Assembly: GCF_021191705.1 (NCBI RefSeq)
Contig: NZ_JAIWPU010000017.1
Location: 1 to 64,000, forward strand
DNA: 64,000 nt
Origin: Proluteimonas flavola
GTDB lineage: Bacteria > Pseudomonadota > Gammaproteobacteria > Xanthomonadales > Xanthomonadaceae
Direction of reading: 5' to 3'
The notes under the pieces are model-generated. The model was not told the origin of the DNA and made no database searches. It saw only the letters and a list, made by a program, of their open reading frames with translations. Each line of letters opens with the position of its first letter. Within the stretch, counting starts at the first letter, position 1. Position numbers and translations under genes: made by a program. Positions 18,446 through 30,689 of the stretch are shown one piece after another.

Positions 18446-20284
18446 TCAGTCGCCGAGCATCGCCAGGTTTCGCACCGCACCCTTGTCGGCGCTGGTCGCG
18501 AGCAGAGCATAGGCCTTCAGCGCGGCCGTGACCTTGCGCGGGCGCGCCTGCGCAGGCTTCCAGCCGATCGCGTCCTGCGCGCTGCGACGCGTCGCCAGTT
18601 CGGCGTCGTCGACCAGCAGTTCGATGCGTCGCTGCGGAATGTCGATCCGGATGCGGTCGCCGTCGCGCACGAGGCCGATCGCGCCGCCGGCTGCGGCTTC
18701 CGGCGATGCGTGGCCGATCGACAGGCCCGAGGTACCGCCGGAGAACCGCCCGTCGGTCAGCAGCGCGCACTGTTTGCCGAGGCCTTTCGACTTCAGGTAG
18801 CTCGTCGGATACAGCATTTCCTGCATGCCGGGCCCGCCTCTCGGGCCTTCGTAGCGGATCACCACCACGTCGCCCGCCCGCACTTCGTCGGCGAGGATGC
18901 CCTTCACTGCCGCGTCCTGGCTTTCGAACACGTTCGCGGTGCCTTCGAACACGTGGATCGACGCGTCGACGCCCGCGGTCTTCACCACGCAGCCATCGGG
19001 CGCGAGGTTGCCGCGCAGCACGGCGAGGCCGCCCTCCTGCGAATACGCGTGCGCGACATCGCGGATGCAGCCGCCGGCGCGGTCGTCGTCGAGCGTGTCC
19101 CAGCGCGTGGCCTGGCTGAAGGCGGTCTGGGTCGGAATGCCCGCGGGGCCGGCCCTGAAGAACGTGCGCACCGCATCGTCTTCGGTGACGGTGATGTCCC
19201 AGCGCGCAATCCCTTCGGCCAATGTGCGGCTGTGCACCGTCGGCTGGTCGACATGCAGCAGGCCGCCGCGCGCGAGTTCGCCGAGGATCGAGACGATGCC
19301 ACCGGCGCGGTGCACGTCTTCCATGTGGTAGGTCTGGATGTTCGGTGCGACCTTGCACAGCTGCGGCACGCGCCGCGACAGCCGGTCGATGTCGTGCAGG
19401 TCGAACGCGACTTCGGCTTCCTGCGCGGCGGCCAGCAGGTGCAGGATGGTGTTGGTCGAACCGCCCATCGCGATGTCGAGCGTCATCGCGTTCTCGAACG
19501 CCTCGAAGGTCGCGATGCCGCGCGGCAGGGCGGTCGGATCCTCGGCGCCGTACCAGCGATGGCACAGTTCGACGACGGTGCGCGCCGCCTCCAGGAACAG
19601 CCGCTCGCGATCGGCGTGCGTCGCCAGCATCGAGCCGTTGCCGGGCAGGGCGAGGCCGAGCGCTTCGGTCAGGCAGTTCATCGAGTTGGCGGTGAACATG
19701 CCGCTGCAGGAACCGCAGGTCGGACACGCGCTGCGCTCGTAGGCGGCGACCTTTTCGTCGGAGGCGTCCGGGTCGGCGGCGACGACCATCGCATCGACGA
19801 GATCGAGGCCGTGTTCCGACAGTTTCGTCTTGCCGGCCTCCATCGGCCCGCCGGACACGAACACCACCGGGATGTTCAGGCGCAGCGCGGCCATCAGCAT
19901 GCCGGGCGTGATCTTGTCGCAGTTGGAGATGCACACCAGCGCGTCGGCGCAATGCGCGTTGACCATGTACTCGACCGAGTCGGCGATGATCTCGCGGCTC
20001 GGCAGCGAATACAGCATGCCGTCGTGGCCCATCGCGATGCCGTCGTCGACGGCGATGGTATTGAACTCCTTGGCCACGCCGCCGACGCGTTCGATCTCGC
20101 GCGCGACCAGCTGGCCGATGTCCTTCAGATGCACATGGCCGGGCACGAACTGGGTGAACGAGTTCGCGACCGCGACGATCGGTTTGTGGAAATCGTCGTC
20201 CTGCATGCCGGTCGCGCGCCACAACGCGCGGGCACCGGCCATGTTGCGACCAAAGGTGGAGGTTCTGGAACGGTACTCGGGCAT
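18446..20284 (-). CDS. ilvD: dihydroxy-acid dehydratase
   Basis: A 612-residue IlvD, which dehydrates 2,3-dihydroxy-3-methylbutanoate and -pentanoate to the keto acids before valine and isoleucine. Iron-sulphur cysteines are visible in [12 protein letters not shown] and [17 protein letters not shown]. The N-terminus [19 protein letters not shown] is typical, so the ATG at 20284 is used although the frame is open further upstream. Length matches E. coli IlvD (616). It is the most distal gene of the branched-chain block, 100 bp after leuB, and may be read from the same transcript. Confidence 0.96.
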   Translation of the reverse strand: MPEYRSRTSTFGRNMAGARALWRATGMQDDDFHKPIVAVANSFTQFVPGHVHLKDIGQLVAREIERVGGVAKEFNTIAVDDGIAMGHDGMLYSLPSREIIADSVEYMVNAHCADALVCISNCDKITPGMLMAALRLNIPVVFVSGGPMEAGKTKLSEHGLDLVDAMVVAADPDASDEKVAAYERSACPTCGSCSGMFTANSMNCLTEALGLALPGNGSMLATHADRERLFLEAARTVVELCHRWYGAEDPTALPRGIATFEAFENAMTLDIAMGGSTNTILHLLAAAQEAEVAFDLHDIDRLSRRVPQLCKVAPNIQTYHMEDVHRAGGIVSILGELARGGLLHVDQPTVHSRTLAEGIARWDITVTEDDAVRTFFRAGPAGIPTQTAFSQATRWDTLDDDRAGGCIRDVAHAYSQEGGLAVLRGNLAPDGCVVKTAGVDASIHVFEGTANVFESQDAAVKGILADEVRAGDVVVIRYEGPRGGPGMQEMLYPTSYLKSKGLGKQCALLTDGRFSGGTSGLSIGHASPEAAAGGAIGLVRDGDRIRIDIPQRRIELLVDDAELATRRSAQDAIGWKPAQARPRKVTAALKAYALLATSADKGAVRNLAMLGD

Positions 20285-20384
20285 CGATGACTCGCAGGTG
20301 CGGCGGGCGCGGGGCTGGCGGCGTGTGTGTGGTTGTACGCGATCGAACGCGGCGGGGTGTTGCCCGCCGCGTCGATCCGGCGCG

Positions 20385-21464
20385 CTATCCGGCGATCTGT
20401 GCAGGCGTCGCGATGCGCGCGAGCACCGCCGCGGCGGCTTCGCGCGTCGATACCGCGGTGCCGTCGGATGCCAGATCCGCGGTGAACACACCGGCCTCCA
20501 GGGCCTCGTCGACCGCCTGCTCGATGCACGCGGCCTCCTGCGACAGGCCCAGCGAATAGCGCAGCAGCAGCGCGGCGCTGAGGATGGTGCCGTAGGGATT
20601 GGCGATGCCCTTGCCGGCGATGTCCGGCGCCGAGCCGTGGATCGGCTCGTACATGCCGACGCAGCCTTCGCCCAGCGACGCCGACGGCAGCAGCCCGAGC
20701 GAGCCGGCCAGCATCGAGGCCTCGTCGGTGAGGATGTCGCCGAACATGTTCTCGGTCACGATCACGTCGTAGGCGCGCGGCTTCGACAACAGGTGCATCG
20801 CCATCGAATCGACCAGCTGGTGCTCGATCGTGATGTCGGGAAATTCATCGCGCGCGATGCGGCTGGCGACGTCGCGCCACAGTCGGGAGGTCTCGAGCAC
20901 GTTGGCCTTGTCGACCGAGGTCACGTGGCCGCGGCGGCCGCGCGCGAGCAGGCAGGCGCGGCGCACGACGCGTTCGATCTCGCTCACGGTGTAGCGGCAC
21001 AGATCGCTGGCGCTGTCGGCGTCGCGGGTCTTGTCGCCGAAATAGATACCGCCGGTCAGTTCGCGTACCACCAGCAGGTCCACGCCGGCCAGCAGGTGTG
21101 GCTTGATCGGAGAAGCGCCCATTGCAGCCGGATGCGGCTTGGTGGGGCGCAGGTTCGCGTACAGGCCCAGCGCCTTGCGGATCGCCAGCAGGCCCTGTTC
21201 GGGGCGCACGCTCGCGTTGGGATCGGACCACTTCGGACCGCCGACCGCGCCCAGCAGCACCGCATCGGCATCGCGCGCGGCGGCCAGCGTGGCATCGGGC
21301 AGCGGCTTGCCGGTGGCGTCGATCGCGGCGCCGCCGATCAGATGCTCGTGCAGCGAGAAGCGATGGCCGAAGCGCTGCGCGACCGCCTGCAGCACCCCGA
21401 CCGCGGCCGCGGTCACTTCGGGGCCGATGCCGTCTCCGGGCAGAACGACGATGTCAGCGTGCAT
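20385..21464 (-). CDS. leuB: 3-isopropylmalate dehydrogenase
   Basis: A 359-residue LeuB that oxidises and decarboxylates 3-isopropylmalate to 2-oxoisocaproate with NAD+. It opens with [14 protein letters not shown] and carries the substrate-binding [22 protein letters not shown] region, the [12 protein letters not shown] metal/substrate segment and the [21 protein letters not shown] nucleotide loop. Length fits the family. Its start overlaps the end of leuD by 11 bp, indicating tight coupling. Confidence 0.97.
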   Translation of the reverse strand: MHADIVVLPGDGIGPEVTAAAVGVLQAVAQRFGHRFSLHEHLIGGAAIDATGKPLPDATLAAARDADAVLLGAVGGPKWSDPNASVRPEQGLLAIRKALGLYANLRPTKPHPAAMGASPIKPHLLAGVDLLVVRELTGGIYFGDKTRDADSASDLCRYTVSEIERVVRRACLLARGRRGHVTSVDKANVLETSRLWRDVASRIARDEFPDITIEHQLVDSMAMHLLSKPRAYDVIVTENMFGDILTDEASMLAGSLGLLPSASLGEGCVGMYEPIHGSAPDIAGKGIANPYGTILSAALLLRYSLGLSQEAACIEQAVDEALEAGVFTADLASDGTAVSTREAAAAVLARIATPAQIAG

Positions 21465-22047
21465 GGTGCGTGTCCTCGTAGTTGCGGATGTCGGCGCCGC
21501 GCGCCAGCAGAAACCCCATTTCGTCGACGCCTTCGAGCAGGCAGGTGCGTGCGAACGCGTCGAGCGGGAAGGCGTGGACGGTGCCGTCCGGTGTGCGCAG
21601 TTCGCGGGCGACGATGTCGACCGTCAGCACGTCGTCGGGACGCGTCATCAGGTCCTGCACCACCGCCTCGGGCAGCACCACCGGCAACAGCCCGTTCTTC
21701 AATGCGTTGTTGCGGAAGATGTCGGCGATCTCGCTGCTGACCACGACCTGCAGGCCGAGATCGCGCAGCGCCCATGGCGCATGTTCGCGCGATGACCCGC
21801 AGCCGAAGTTGCGGCCCGCGAGCAGCACCGCGCGGCCGGCGTTGTGCGCCTGGTTGAAGGCGAAGTCCGGATTCGCGCTGCCGTCGCCCTGCCAGCGCCA
21901 GTCGTTGAACGCGTGCCGGCCCAGGCCCTTGCGCTCGGTCGTTGACAGGAAGCGCGCGGGAATGATCTGGTCGGTGTCGATATTGGTCTGGGTCAGCACC
22001 ACGCTGGCCGAGCGCAGCGGAAACCCGGGGATGTGATCGGCGGACAT
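21454..22047 (-). CDS. leuD: 3-isopropylmalate dehydratase small subunit
   Basis: A 197-residue LeuD, the swivel-domain subunit of isopropylmalate isomerase, paired with LeuC. Conserved segments are [14 protein letters not shown] near residue 20, [17 protein letters not shown] near 80 and [19 protein letters not shown] near 105. The ATG shares one base with the leuC stop (TGATG), so both subunits are probably made in step. Overlaps leuB downstream. Confidence 0.97.
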   Translation of the reverse strand: MSADHIPGFPLRSASVVLTQTNIDTDQIIPARFLSTTERKGLGRHAFNDWRWQGDGSANPDFAFNQAHNAGRAVLLAGRNFGCGSSREHAPWALRDLGLQVVVSSEIADIFRNNALKNGLLPVVLPEAVVQDLMTRPDDVLTVDIVARELRTPDGTVHAFPLDAFARTCLLEGVDEMGFLLARGADIRNYEDTHHAR

Positions 22048-23474
22048 CAGGCCACCTCCCGGCGGTCGTCGAACAGTTCGCGTGGATCGGCCACGACCCC
22101 TCGCACCGCGGCCCACGCAGCGGTCGTCGGCGAGGCCAGCAGCGTGCGCGCCCCCGGGCCCTGGCGGCCTTCGAAATTGCGGTTGCTGGTGCTCACGGCC
22201 AGCTGGCCCGGCGCGACCAGATCCCCGTTCATCGCGATGCACATCGAGCAGCCCGGCTCGCGCCATTCGGCACCGGCGTCGCGGACGATTGCGTCGATGC
22301 CCTCGGCCTCGGCCTCGCGCTTGACGATCTCCGAGCCCGGCACGACCAGCATGCGCACGCCCGCCGACACGCGGCGGCCGCGCAGCACCTGCGCGACCTC
22401 GCGCATGTCGCGCAGGCGGCCGTTGGTGCACGAGCCGACGAACACCACGTCGACCGGCATGCCGGCCAGCGACTGTCCGGCGGCGACGCGCATGTAGTCC
22501 TGGCCCTTCTGCTCGGCCGCATCGGTCGCGGCCGGCACCGGCACGTCGACGCCGATCGCGGTGCCCGGATGCGTGCCCCAGGTCAGCGTCGGGCGGATGT
22601 CGGCCGCATCGATGTGCACCTCGACATCGAAGCGCGCGCCCTCGTCGCTGCGCAGTTCGCGCCAGCGGGCGACCGCAGCCTCGAAGTCGGCGCCCTTGGG
22701 ACCACGCGGCGTGCGCGCGATCCAGTCGAACGTGGTCTCGTCCGGCGCGACCATGCCGGCGCGCGCGCCGGCCTCGATGGACATGTTGCACAGGGTCATG
22801 CGCTGCTCCATGTCCATCGCCTCGATGGTGGAGCCGCGGTATTCGATGACGTGGCCGGTGCCGCCGTTGACGCCGATGACGCCGATCGCGTGCAGGGTCA
22901 CGTCCTTGGCGCCGACGCCGGGCGCGAGCGGGCCATCGACGGTGATCGACATCGTCTTCGGCCGCCGCTGCAGCAGGCACTGCGTCGCCAGCACGTTGCC
23001 GACCTCGCTGGTGCCGATGCCGAACGCCAGCGCGCCGAACGCGCCGTGCGTGGACGTGTGGCTGTCGCCGCAGACGATGGTCATGCCGGGCAGGGTGAAG
23101 CCCTGCTCGGGTGCGATCACGTGGACGATGCCGCGCTGGTCGGAGGCCATGTCGAACAGTTCGATGCCGAATTCGGCGCAGTTGCGCGCGAGCGTCTGCA
23201 CCTGCTTTTCCGACGCTTCGCTGGCGTAGGGCAGGCGGCCGTCGGGGCCGGCCGGCAGCGTCGGCGTGGAGTGGTCCATCGTCGCCTTGGTGCGGTCCGG
23301 GCGGCGCGGGATGAGACCACGCGCGCGCAGTTCGGTGAAGGCCTGCGGCGAGGTGACCTCGTGGATCAGGTGCAGGTCGATGTAGAGCACCGCGGGCGCG
23401 GCTTCGGACTCGGGGGTCACGATGTGCGCGTCCCACAGTTTGTCGAACAGGGTTTTCGGGGAACTGGCGGTCAT
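22047..23474 (-). CDS. leuC: 3-isopropylmalate dehydratase large subunit
   Basis: A 475-residue LeuC, the aconitase-type catalytic subunit that isomerises 2- to 3-isopropylmalate using a 4Fe-4S cluster. Visible family segments are LFDKLWDAH at the start, [23 protein letters not shown], and the cluster cysteines in VGSCTNGRL and [10 protein letters not shown]. Full-length. It is separated from leuA upstream by a 105-bp gap that contains the inverted repeat at 23494-23563. Confidence 0.97.
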   Translation of the reverse strand: MTASSPKTLFDKLWDAHIVTPESEAAPAVLYIDLHLIHEVTSPQAFTELRARGLIPRRPDRTKATMDHSTPTLPAGPDGRLPYASEASEKQVQTLARNCAEFGIELFDMASDQRGIVHVIAPEQGFTLPGMTIVCGDSHTSTHGAFGALAFGIGTSEVGNVLATQCLLQRRPKTMSITVDGPLAPGVGAKDVTLHAIGVIGVNGGTGHVIEYRGSTIEAMDMEQRMTLCNMSIEAGARAGMVAPDETTFDWIARTPRGPKGADFEAAVARWRELRSDEGARFDVEVHIDAADIRPTLTWGTHPGTAIGVDVPVPAATDAAEQKGQDYMRVAAGQSLAGMPVDVVFVGSCTNGRLRDMREVAQVLRGRRVSAGVRMLVVPGSEIVKREAEAEGIDAIVRDAGAEWREPGCSMCIAMNGDLVAPGQLAVSTSNRNFEGRQGPGARTLLASPTTAAWAAVRGVVADPRELFDDRREVA

Positions 23475-23493
23475 TGCTGGCTCTGGATGCGTG

Positions 23494-23563
23494 TGTGGGA
23501 GCGCGCTTGCGCGCGATGGCGCTTTGCCGGTGAGATGTCTTCGCGCGCAAGCGCGCTCCCACA
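23494..23563. repeat. REPIN-like inverted repeat inside the leu gene block
   Basis: Two perfect 23-bp arms beginning TGTGGGAGCGCGCTTGCGCG face each other across a 24-bp spacer, 70 bp in total, in the leuA-leuC gap. The core resembles the REP sequences of pseudomonads and xanthomonads, and a related single copy lies at 42273. In RNA it would form a very stable hairpin between two genes of the operon, which could affect message stability or termination. Confidence 0.85.
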
Positions 23564-23579
23564 GGACATGGAGGATCGA

Positions 23580-25117
<1,538 letters not shown>

Positions 25118-25121
<4 letters not shown>

Positions 25122-26284
25122 GCGGGCAGTTCCTCGGTGATTCGGTGTGGCGTGCGTTCGGTGCGGGCAATGGGCGCGCGTCGAAGTCGCGGTTCGCCGC
25201 CCCCGGACGGCGCATGTGCAGCGAGGTCATTGCGACGACGTGGCGTGGCCACATGCGCAGTGGGTGCTGCCGTCGCAATGGCCGGCACCTCGGTCGCGGT
25301 TTCGCGTAACCGACGGCGCGGCTTGCGCGGCGGGCGCGGACGCACGTCCGACAGCAGCTGCGCCAGCACACCGGCGTCGACATTGCCGCCCGACACCACC
25401 GCCACCTTGCGCTTGCCGGCGACGCGGCGGCCGGCGGCCAGTGCCAGCGCGCCGGCCCCTTCGGCGATCACGTGTTCTTCCAGCGCCAGGCGCACCAGCG
25501 TCTCGCGCAGTTCGGCCTCGCGCACGATGACCACGTCGTCGAGCAGATCGGCCAGCAGCGCGCGCGTCAGCAGGCCGGGATCCTTGACCCGCACGCCGTC
25601 GGCCAGCGTCGCCACGGGCGAGAACGGCGAGTGGTCGCCGCGCAGCACGCGCGCCATCGCGTCCACCCCTTCGACCTGCGCGCCGACGATGCGCACGCCC
25701 TGCGATTTCAGCGCCAGCGCGACGCCCGAGGCCAGCCCGCCACCGCCGATCGGCACGATGACGACATCCGGCATCAGCACCGAGGCGATCTCCAGTCCGA
25801 CCGTGCCCTGACCTGCGATCACGTCGACATCGTCGAACGCCGACAGCAGGCGGAAGCCGTTCTGCGCGGCCAGTTCGGCGGCGAAGGCCTTGGCCTCGTC
25901 GTAGGTCTCGCCGTGCAGGCGCACGGTCGCGCCCCAGTGGGCGACGCCGGCGACCTTGGTCGCGGGCGCGTTCTTCGGCATCACGGTGATCGCCGGCACG
26001 CCCAGCCGGTACGCGGCCCAGGCCATGCCCTGCGCGTGGTTGCCGGCCGAGGCGGTGATCACCGTGCGGTCGTCGCCGCGCTCGCGCGCGGCCATCAATG
26101 CGTTCAATGCGCCGCGCACCTTGTAGGAGCCGGTGCGCTGCAGGTTCTCGAGCTTCAGCCAGCAGCCGAAGCGTTCGGCGTAATGCATCGGCGTCACGTC
26201 GAGATGCCGACGCAGCCGCGCCTGCGCCGCCAGCACATCACTGGCGGTCGCTCGCGGGACGCGGCCTACGTCGGGCTCGGACAT
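25118..26284 (-). CDS. ilvA: threonine dehydratase lacking ACT domains
   Basis: A 388-residue PLP enzyme converting threonine to 2-oxobutyrate for isoleucine. The PLP lysine is in [13 protein letters not shown], the phosphate loop is IGGGGLASG, and [12 protein letters not shown] binds substrate. The catalytic domain ends near residue 320. The C-terminal regulatory ACT-like repeats of biosynthetic IlvA (about 510 residues) are absent. They are replaced by a low-complexity Arg/Pro/Ala-rich tail of roughly 70 residues ([14 protein letters not shown] and onward). The tail stays in frame up to a 4-bp overlap with leuA. Position in the ilv operon argues for a biosynthetic role, perhaps without isoleucine feedback. 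Confidence 0.88.
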
Positions 26285-26286
26285 GC

Positions 26287-27216
26287 TCAGACCGCCGTCA
26301 GCCAGCCGCGCGCAGCCTCGGCTTCGCCGCGCACGACGCGCGCATACAGCGCGGCCAGTTCGCGGCTGACCGGGTTGTCGCCGTAGCTGCGGTCCTCGAC
26401 GCCATGCACCGGCGCTACTTCGGCCGCGGTGCCGCAGGCGAAGACTTCGTCGGCGTCGTACAGCTCCTCGACGGTGACGGCGCGCGACTCGGCACCGCTC
26501 AGCGTCACCAGCGTGTCGCGGGTGATGCCCGGCAGCGCGTCGCGATGCTGGACCGCGGTCACGCGTCCGCCTTTGACGATGAAGACGTTGGCGCCGGTGC
26601 ATTCGACGACGAAGCCATCGGCATCGGTGAACAGCGCCTCGTCGAAGCCGCGCGATTTGCTCTCGCGCTTGGCCAGGATGGAATTGACGTAGGCGCCGCA
26701 CAGCTTCAGCGGCGGCAGCGAATCGGCGGGATTGCGACGCCACTTGCTGATGCCCAGTCGCGCGCGGCTGCCGTTGAGATGCACCTGCGTCGCCGTCGTC
26801 GCGACCATCAGATGTTCGGTGTGGCCTTCGACGTCCAGCCCGAAACCGCCTTCGCCGAACCATGCAAGCGGGCGGATGTAGGCATCGCGATGGCCGTTCG
26901 CGCGCAACGTCGCCAGCACCGCCTCGGTGGCCTGCGCGGGATCGAAGTGCATGCCCAGCAGCGCCGCACCTTCGCGCATGCGCGCCATGTGCTCGGGCAG
27001 GCGGAACACCGCGGCGCCATCGGCGGTCGCGTAGCTGCGGATGCCTTCGAACACGCCGCTGCCGTAGTGCATCGCATGCGTGGTCAGTCCGGCCTGCAGC
27101 GCGTCGATGTCGCACAGCGCGCCGTCGAACCAGGCCTGCGGGCGCGCGGGCGCTGCGGTTTCCGCGATCGACGGCGCCTGCGCCGGTGTCGCCTCGGCGG
27201 TGACGTTCAACGACAC
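26287..27216 (-). CDS. ilvE: branched-chain amino acid aminotransferase
   Basis: A 309-residue class IV aminotransferase making the final transamination to Val, Ile and Leu. Signatures are GLTTHAMHYGSGVFEGIRSY near the N-terminus, the PLP-lysine region PLKLCGAYVNSILAK, and ECTGANVFIVKGG with PGITRDTLVTL. About 25 Ala/Pro-rich residues precede the fold. It overlaps ilvM by 10 bp upstream and lies 2 bp before ilvA, tightly packed in the operon. Confidence 0.94.
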   Translation of the reverse strand: MSLNVTAEATPAQAPSIAETAAPARPQAWFDGALCDIDALQAGLTTHAMHYGSGVFEGIRSYATADGAAVFRLPEHMARMREGAALLGMHFDPAQATEAVLATLRANGHRDAYIRPLAWFGEGGFGLDVEGHTEHLMVATTATQVHLNGSRARLGISKWRRNPADSLPPLKLCGAYVNSILAKRESKSRGFDEALFTDADGFVVECTGANVFIVKGGRVTAVQHRDALPGITRDTLVTLSGAESRAVTVEELYDADEVFACGTAAEVAPVHGVEDRSYGDNPVSRELAALYARVVRGEAEAARGWLTAV

Positions 27217-27443
27217 GGCGACACCTCCACCGACAGGCAGTCGTAGAGCTTGGCCAACTGGCCCTGCAAGGCGATCGCGGCGCGGTCGCCTTCGACGGTC
27301 ATGCGCAGGTTCCAGTGGTCGCTGTCCCCACGCGCGTCGCCCTCGAACGACACCGGGCGGAAGCCGCGGCGCTCCGTCGTGCCCAGCACGCGCACCAGCG
27401 CGCCTTCGGCGCGGCGCAGGGTCATCTCAAACTGGTAACGCAT
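27207..27443 (-). CDS. ilvM: acetolactate synthase small (regulatory) subunit, IlvM type
   Basis: A 78-residue ACT-domain protein (MRYQFEMTLRRAEGALVRVLGTTERRGF...) that fits the short IlvM class pairing with IlvG-type catalytic subunits. The ATG at 27443 lies inside the 3' end of ilvG (17-bp overlap), and its own end overlaps ilvE by 10 bp. The upstream extension of the open frame is a shadow of ilvG. It confers regulation and stability on acetolactate synthase. Confidence 0.88.
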   Translation of the reverse strand: MRYQFEMTLRRAEGALVRVLGTTERRGFRPVSFEGDARGDSDHWNLRMTVEGDRAAIALQGQLAKLYDCLSVEVSPCR

Positions 27444-29199
27444 GGCTCGATTCCTTGGAGGACGTGCCGACGACGGGTTCGGCGACAGGTGCGACGGAGG
27501 CGCCGATATCGAGCGAGGTGGCCTCGTCGGCATCGAGCATCTGCGCGTTGTTGTGATTCGGCGGCACCAGCGGCCAGACGTTGGCGGCGGTGTCGATGGC
27601 GACGTGCAGCAGCGCCGGACCGTCGGCGGCCAGCAGCGCGGCCAGCGCGGATTCGACATCGGCGGCCTTGTCGACCGACAGCGCCTGGATGCCGAATGCG
27701 CGCGCGACTTGCGCGAAGTCCGGGTTGTCGGACAGGTCGATCTCGGAATAACGGCGCTCGAAGAACAGTTCCTGCCACTGGCGCACCATGCCCAGCGCCT
27801 GGTTGTCGAGCAGGATGATCTTCACCGGCACGCGGTAGCGCTTCAGCGTCGCCAGCTCCTGCACGTTCATCAGGAACGAACCGTCGCCGCTGACGCAGAC
27901 CACGCGCCGCGACGGGTCTTCCATCTGCGCGCCGATCGCAGCCGGCAGGCCGAAGCCCATCGCACCCAGCGCGCCGCTGGTCAGATGCTTGCGCGGATGG
28001 TCGAAGCGCCAGTGCTGCGCGACCCACATCTGGTGCTGGCCGACATCGCAGGCGACGGTGGCATCGGGCGCCAGTTCGCTCATGCGCTTCAGCAGCGCGG
28101 GCGCGAAGACCTTGTCGCCGGGTGCGTCGTAGCGGGCGGCGAACCGCTCGCGGCGCAGCGCGCATAGATCACGCCACGCAGCGCGCGCGGCGGCGTGCCG
28201 GCCCTGCATCTGCGCCGCGCAAGGCGCACCCAGACGCGACAGGCTGGTGGCGACATCGCCGCACACCGACACATCGGCGGCGCGCAGCTTGCCGATCTCG
28301 CAGCTGTCGCCGTCCAGATGCACGATGCGCGCCAGTGGCGCGAACTCGGCCAGCTTGCCGGTCGCGCGGTCGTCGAAGCGCGCACCGACGACGATCAGCA
28401 GATCAGACTCCTGCACCGCCAGGTTCGCCGCGCGGCTGCCGTGCATGCCGATCATGCCGAGGTTGGCCGGATGGGTCGGCGGCAGCGCGCCCAGCGCACG
28501 CAGCGTCAGCACGGTCGGAATCTGCGTCAGATCGGCGAACTCCCGGAACGCCTCCAGCGCATCGCCCAGGATGATGCCGCCACCGCCGTAGACCACCGGG
28601 CGTTCGGCCTGCGAAATCAGTGCGGCCGCTTCGTGCAGCGCGTGGTCGGCGCAGGCCGGCATGGTGTCGGGTGTTGACGGAATGTATGCGCCCAGATGCG
28701 CGGCATCGCCGATCTGCACGTCCTTCGGCAGATCGATCAGCACCGGGCCGGGGCGGCCCGAGCGTGCGATGCGGAAGGCTTCGGCGACGACGTTCGGCAG
28801 TTCGTCGACGCTGCGCAGCAGGAAGCTGTGCTTGACGATCGGCAGGGTCATGCCGAACACGTCCAGTTCCTGGAACGCATCGGTGCCCATCAGCGGCGTC
28901 GCCACCTGGCCGGTGATGACGACCATCGGCACCGAATCCAGCATCGCGTCGGCAATGCCCGTCACCAGGTTCGAAGCGCCCGGGCCGGACGTGGCCACGC
29001 AGACACCGACGCGCCCGCTGGCCCGCGCGAACCCGTTCGCGGCGAACGCCGCGCCCTGTTCGTGGCGGACCAGCACGTGCTTCAACGACGCACCATGCAG
29101 CGCGTCGTAGAACGGCATGATCGCGCCGCCCGGATAGCCGAAGATCGTGTCGACGCCTTCGGCCTCCAGCGCCTGCACCAGCCAGCGGGCGCCGTTCAT
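27427..29199 (-). CDS. ilvG: acetolactate synthase large subunit
   Basis: A 590-residue thiamine diphosphate enzyme making acetolactate and acetohydroxybutyrate. The catalytic glutamate is in VRHEQGAAFAANGFAR, the central FAD/beta domain spans about 190-330, and the ThDP motif is GDGSFLMNVQELATLKRYRVPVK. Adjacent to the short IlvM subunit, hence the ilvG name rather than ilvB/ilvI. The ATG shares one base with the ilvC stop. Confidence 0.96.
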   Translation of the reverse strand: MNGARWLVQALEAEGVDTIFGYPGGAIMPFYDALHGASLKHVLVRHEQGAAFAANGFARASGRVGVCVATSGPGASNLVTGIADAMLDSVPMVVITGQVATPLMGTDAFQELDVFGMTLPIVKHSFLLRSVDELPNVVAEAFRIARSGRPGPVLIDLPKDVQIGDAAHLGAYIPSTPDTMPACADHALHEAAALISQAERPVVYGGGGIILGDALEAFREFADLTQIPTVLTLRALGALPPTHPANLGMIGMHGSRAANLAVQESDLLIVVGARFDDRATGKLAEFAPLARIVHLDGDSCEIGKLRAADVSVCGDVATSLSRLGAPCAAQMQGRHAAARAAWRDLCALRRERFAARYDAPGDKVFAPALLKRMSELAPDATVACDVGQHQMWVAQHWRFDHPRKHLTSGALGAMGFGLPAAIGAQMEDPSRRVVCVSGDGSFLMNVQELATLKRYRVPVKIILLDNQALGMVRQWQELFFERRYSEIDLSDNPDFAQVARAFGIQALSVDKAADVESALAALLAADGPALLHVAIDTAANVWPLVPPNHNNAQMLDADEATSLDIGASVAPVAEPVVGTSSKESSHALPV

Positions 29200-30194
29200 C
29201 AGGCGGCCTCGCTCTGCGCTGGTGCCGGCGCGCCGGTCTGCTCGCCCAGCCAGGTCATCTTGGCGCGCAGCTGCTTGCCGACCTGCTCGATCGGGTGGTC
29301 CTTGTCGGCCTGCTGGAACTTCCTGTAGTTCGGCAGGCCGGCGTCGTATTCGGCCTGCCAGTTGCGGGTGAAGGTGCCGTTCTGGATGTCGGTCAGCACA
29401 TCCTTCATGCGCGCCTTCACTGACGCGTCGATCACCCGCGGGCCGCTGACGAAGTCGCCGTACTGCGCGGTCTCGGAGATGAACTCCAGCATCCGGGTGA
29501 TGCCACCTTCGTAGAACAGGTCGACGATCAGCTTCAGCTCGTGCAGCACTTCGTAGTACGCGATCTCGGGCTGGTAACCGGCTTCGACCAGCGTCTCGAA
29601 ACCGGCCTGCACCAGCGACGACGCGCCACCGCACAGCACTGCCTGCTCGCCGAACAGATCGGTCTCGGTTTCTTCCTTGAAGGTGGTCTTGATGATGTTG
29701 GCGCGCGCGCCGCCCAGGCCCGCGGCGTAGGTCAGCGCCAGCTGCTCGGCCTTGCCGGTCGGGTCCTGGTGGACGGCGTAGATGCAGGGCACGCCGCGGC
29801 CGATTTCGTATTCGCGGCGCACCAGCGCGCCCGGGCCCTTGGGCGCGACCAGCACCACGTCCAGATCCGCGCGCGGCGCGATCATGTCGAAATGCACGTT
29901 GAGGCCGTGCGCGAACAGCAGGCAGGCGCCCTGCTTCATGTGCGGCGCCAGCACGTCGGCATACAGCTGCTTCTGCACCATATCGGGCGTCAGCACCGCC
30001 ACCAGGTCGGCATCGGCGACTGCCTCAGCAGGTGTCTTGACGGTGAAGCCGTCGGCCTTCGCTTGTCGCTCGGTCGGGCCGCCGGGACGCAGGCCGACGA
30101 CGACGTCGAAGCCGGAATCGCGCAGGTTCAGCGCGTGCGCGCGGCCCTGGCTGCCGTAGCCGACGATGGCGATGGAGGGATTGGCATTGCTCAT
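29199..30194 (-). CDS. ilvC: ketol-acid reductoisomerase
   Basis: A 331-residue class I (short) IlvC that isomerises and reduces acetolactate with NADPH. The Rossmann loop is [21 protein letters not shown] (residues about 8-28), and metal ligands are in [10 protein letters not shown] and [13 protein letters not shown] with [11 protein letters not shown]. First structural gene of the branched-chain operon, 340 bp downstream of the leader-peptide stop. Expression is therefore likely governed by the attenuator upstream. Confidence 0.96.
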   Translation of the reverse strand: MSNANPSIAIVGYGSQGRAHALNLRDSGFDVVVGLRPGGPTERQAKADGFTVKTPAEAVADADLVAVLTPDMVQKQLYADVLAPHMKQGACLLFAHGLNVHFDMIAPRADLDVVLVAPKGPGALVRREYEIGRGVPCIYAVHQDPTGKAEQLALTYAAGLGGARANIIKTTFKEETETDLFGEQAVLCGGASSLVQAGFETLVEAGYQPEIAYYEVLHELKLIVDLFYEGGITRMLEFISETAQYGDFVSGPRVIDASVKARMKDVLTDIQNGTFTRNWQAEYDAGLPNYRKFQQADKDHPIEQVGKQLRAKMTWLGEQTGAPAPAQSEAA

Positions 30195-30465
30195 GGGTGG
30201 TGGTGTCCGATCTGCGGGTGGAAAGGGGAGGGCGGGCGGCTCACGCGGCGATCCGTGAGGCCCGGATGTGGAAACGGCCGGCGGTCGAGGGCGTCGCCCC
30301 GTCCCGACCGGCCGTCCGATGCACCGCGCTGGCGGTGGAGGCGGCGGTGGCGCCGCATGCATGCGGACACGCTGCGCCTTGCGGCGTGGCGTGCTGTGTC
30401 GTGCGGGCGTTGGTGGGATGGCTGTGCATGGCGGGCTGGCTCTGGTGGTGAGAATTGCGAGGGGC
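30195..30465 (-). other. untranslated segment between the attenuator and ilvC
   Basis: About 270 bp of GC-rich DNA between the intrinsic terminator and ilvC. Short open frames occur on both strands but none has a credible start, ribosome-binding site or family match. It would form the 5' untranslated part of read-through ilvC mRNA. No further regulatory motif is recognised. Confidence 0.5.
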
Positions 30466-30466
30466 C

Positions 30467-30499
30467 AAACAAAAACCCCGCACCTTTCGGCGCGGGGTT
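30467..30499 (-). terminator. ilv attenuator (intrinsic terminator)
   Basis: Read leftward, AACCCCGCGCC-GAAA-GGTGCGGGGTT forms an 11-bp stem (one G-U pair) with a GNRA-type loop, followed by TTTGTTT. It lies 34 bp after the stop of the branched-chain leader peptide and well before ilvC. This is the layout of an operon attenuator: efficient translation of the leader would allow the hairpin and premature termination. Confidence 0.85.
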
Positions 30500-30532
30500 C
30501 AGGTTCTTTCGACCTTCTGGAGTTTCGTCTTG

Positions 30533-30685
30533 CTACACGAACCCCATCCCCGCGCCATTCCGGACGGTAATAAGGAGTACGAGTACAAGAAGAATGGCCG
30601 AGGTGAGCGCGACCGGCAGGCGCACGTCGCGCACGCGGAGGCGTGCGGCGATGGCGGTCTGGCGGTGGTTGTTGCGCTGCGTCAT
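30533..30685 (-). CDS. ilvL: ilv operon leader peptide
   Basis: A 50-codon open frame beginning [10 protein letters not shown] and containing the run [11 protein letters not shown] at residues 31-41, followed by RNGAGMGFV and a TAG stop. Eight of the eleven residues from Ile31 to Val41 are Leu or Val and two are Ile, the regulatory amino acids of the pathway. It precedes an intrinsic terminator and the ilvC-ilvD block, the classic attenuation layout. The ATG lies only 31 bp behind the -35 box and has no Shine-Dalgarno, so it may be translated from a leaderless transcript. Its first residues match the thr leader at 37238. Confidence 0.88.
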   Translation of the reverse strand: MTQRNNHRQTAIAARLRVRDVRLPVALTSAILLVLVLLITVRNGAGMGFV

Positions 30686-30689
30686 GTGG

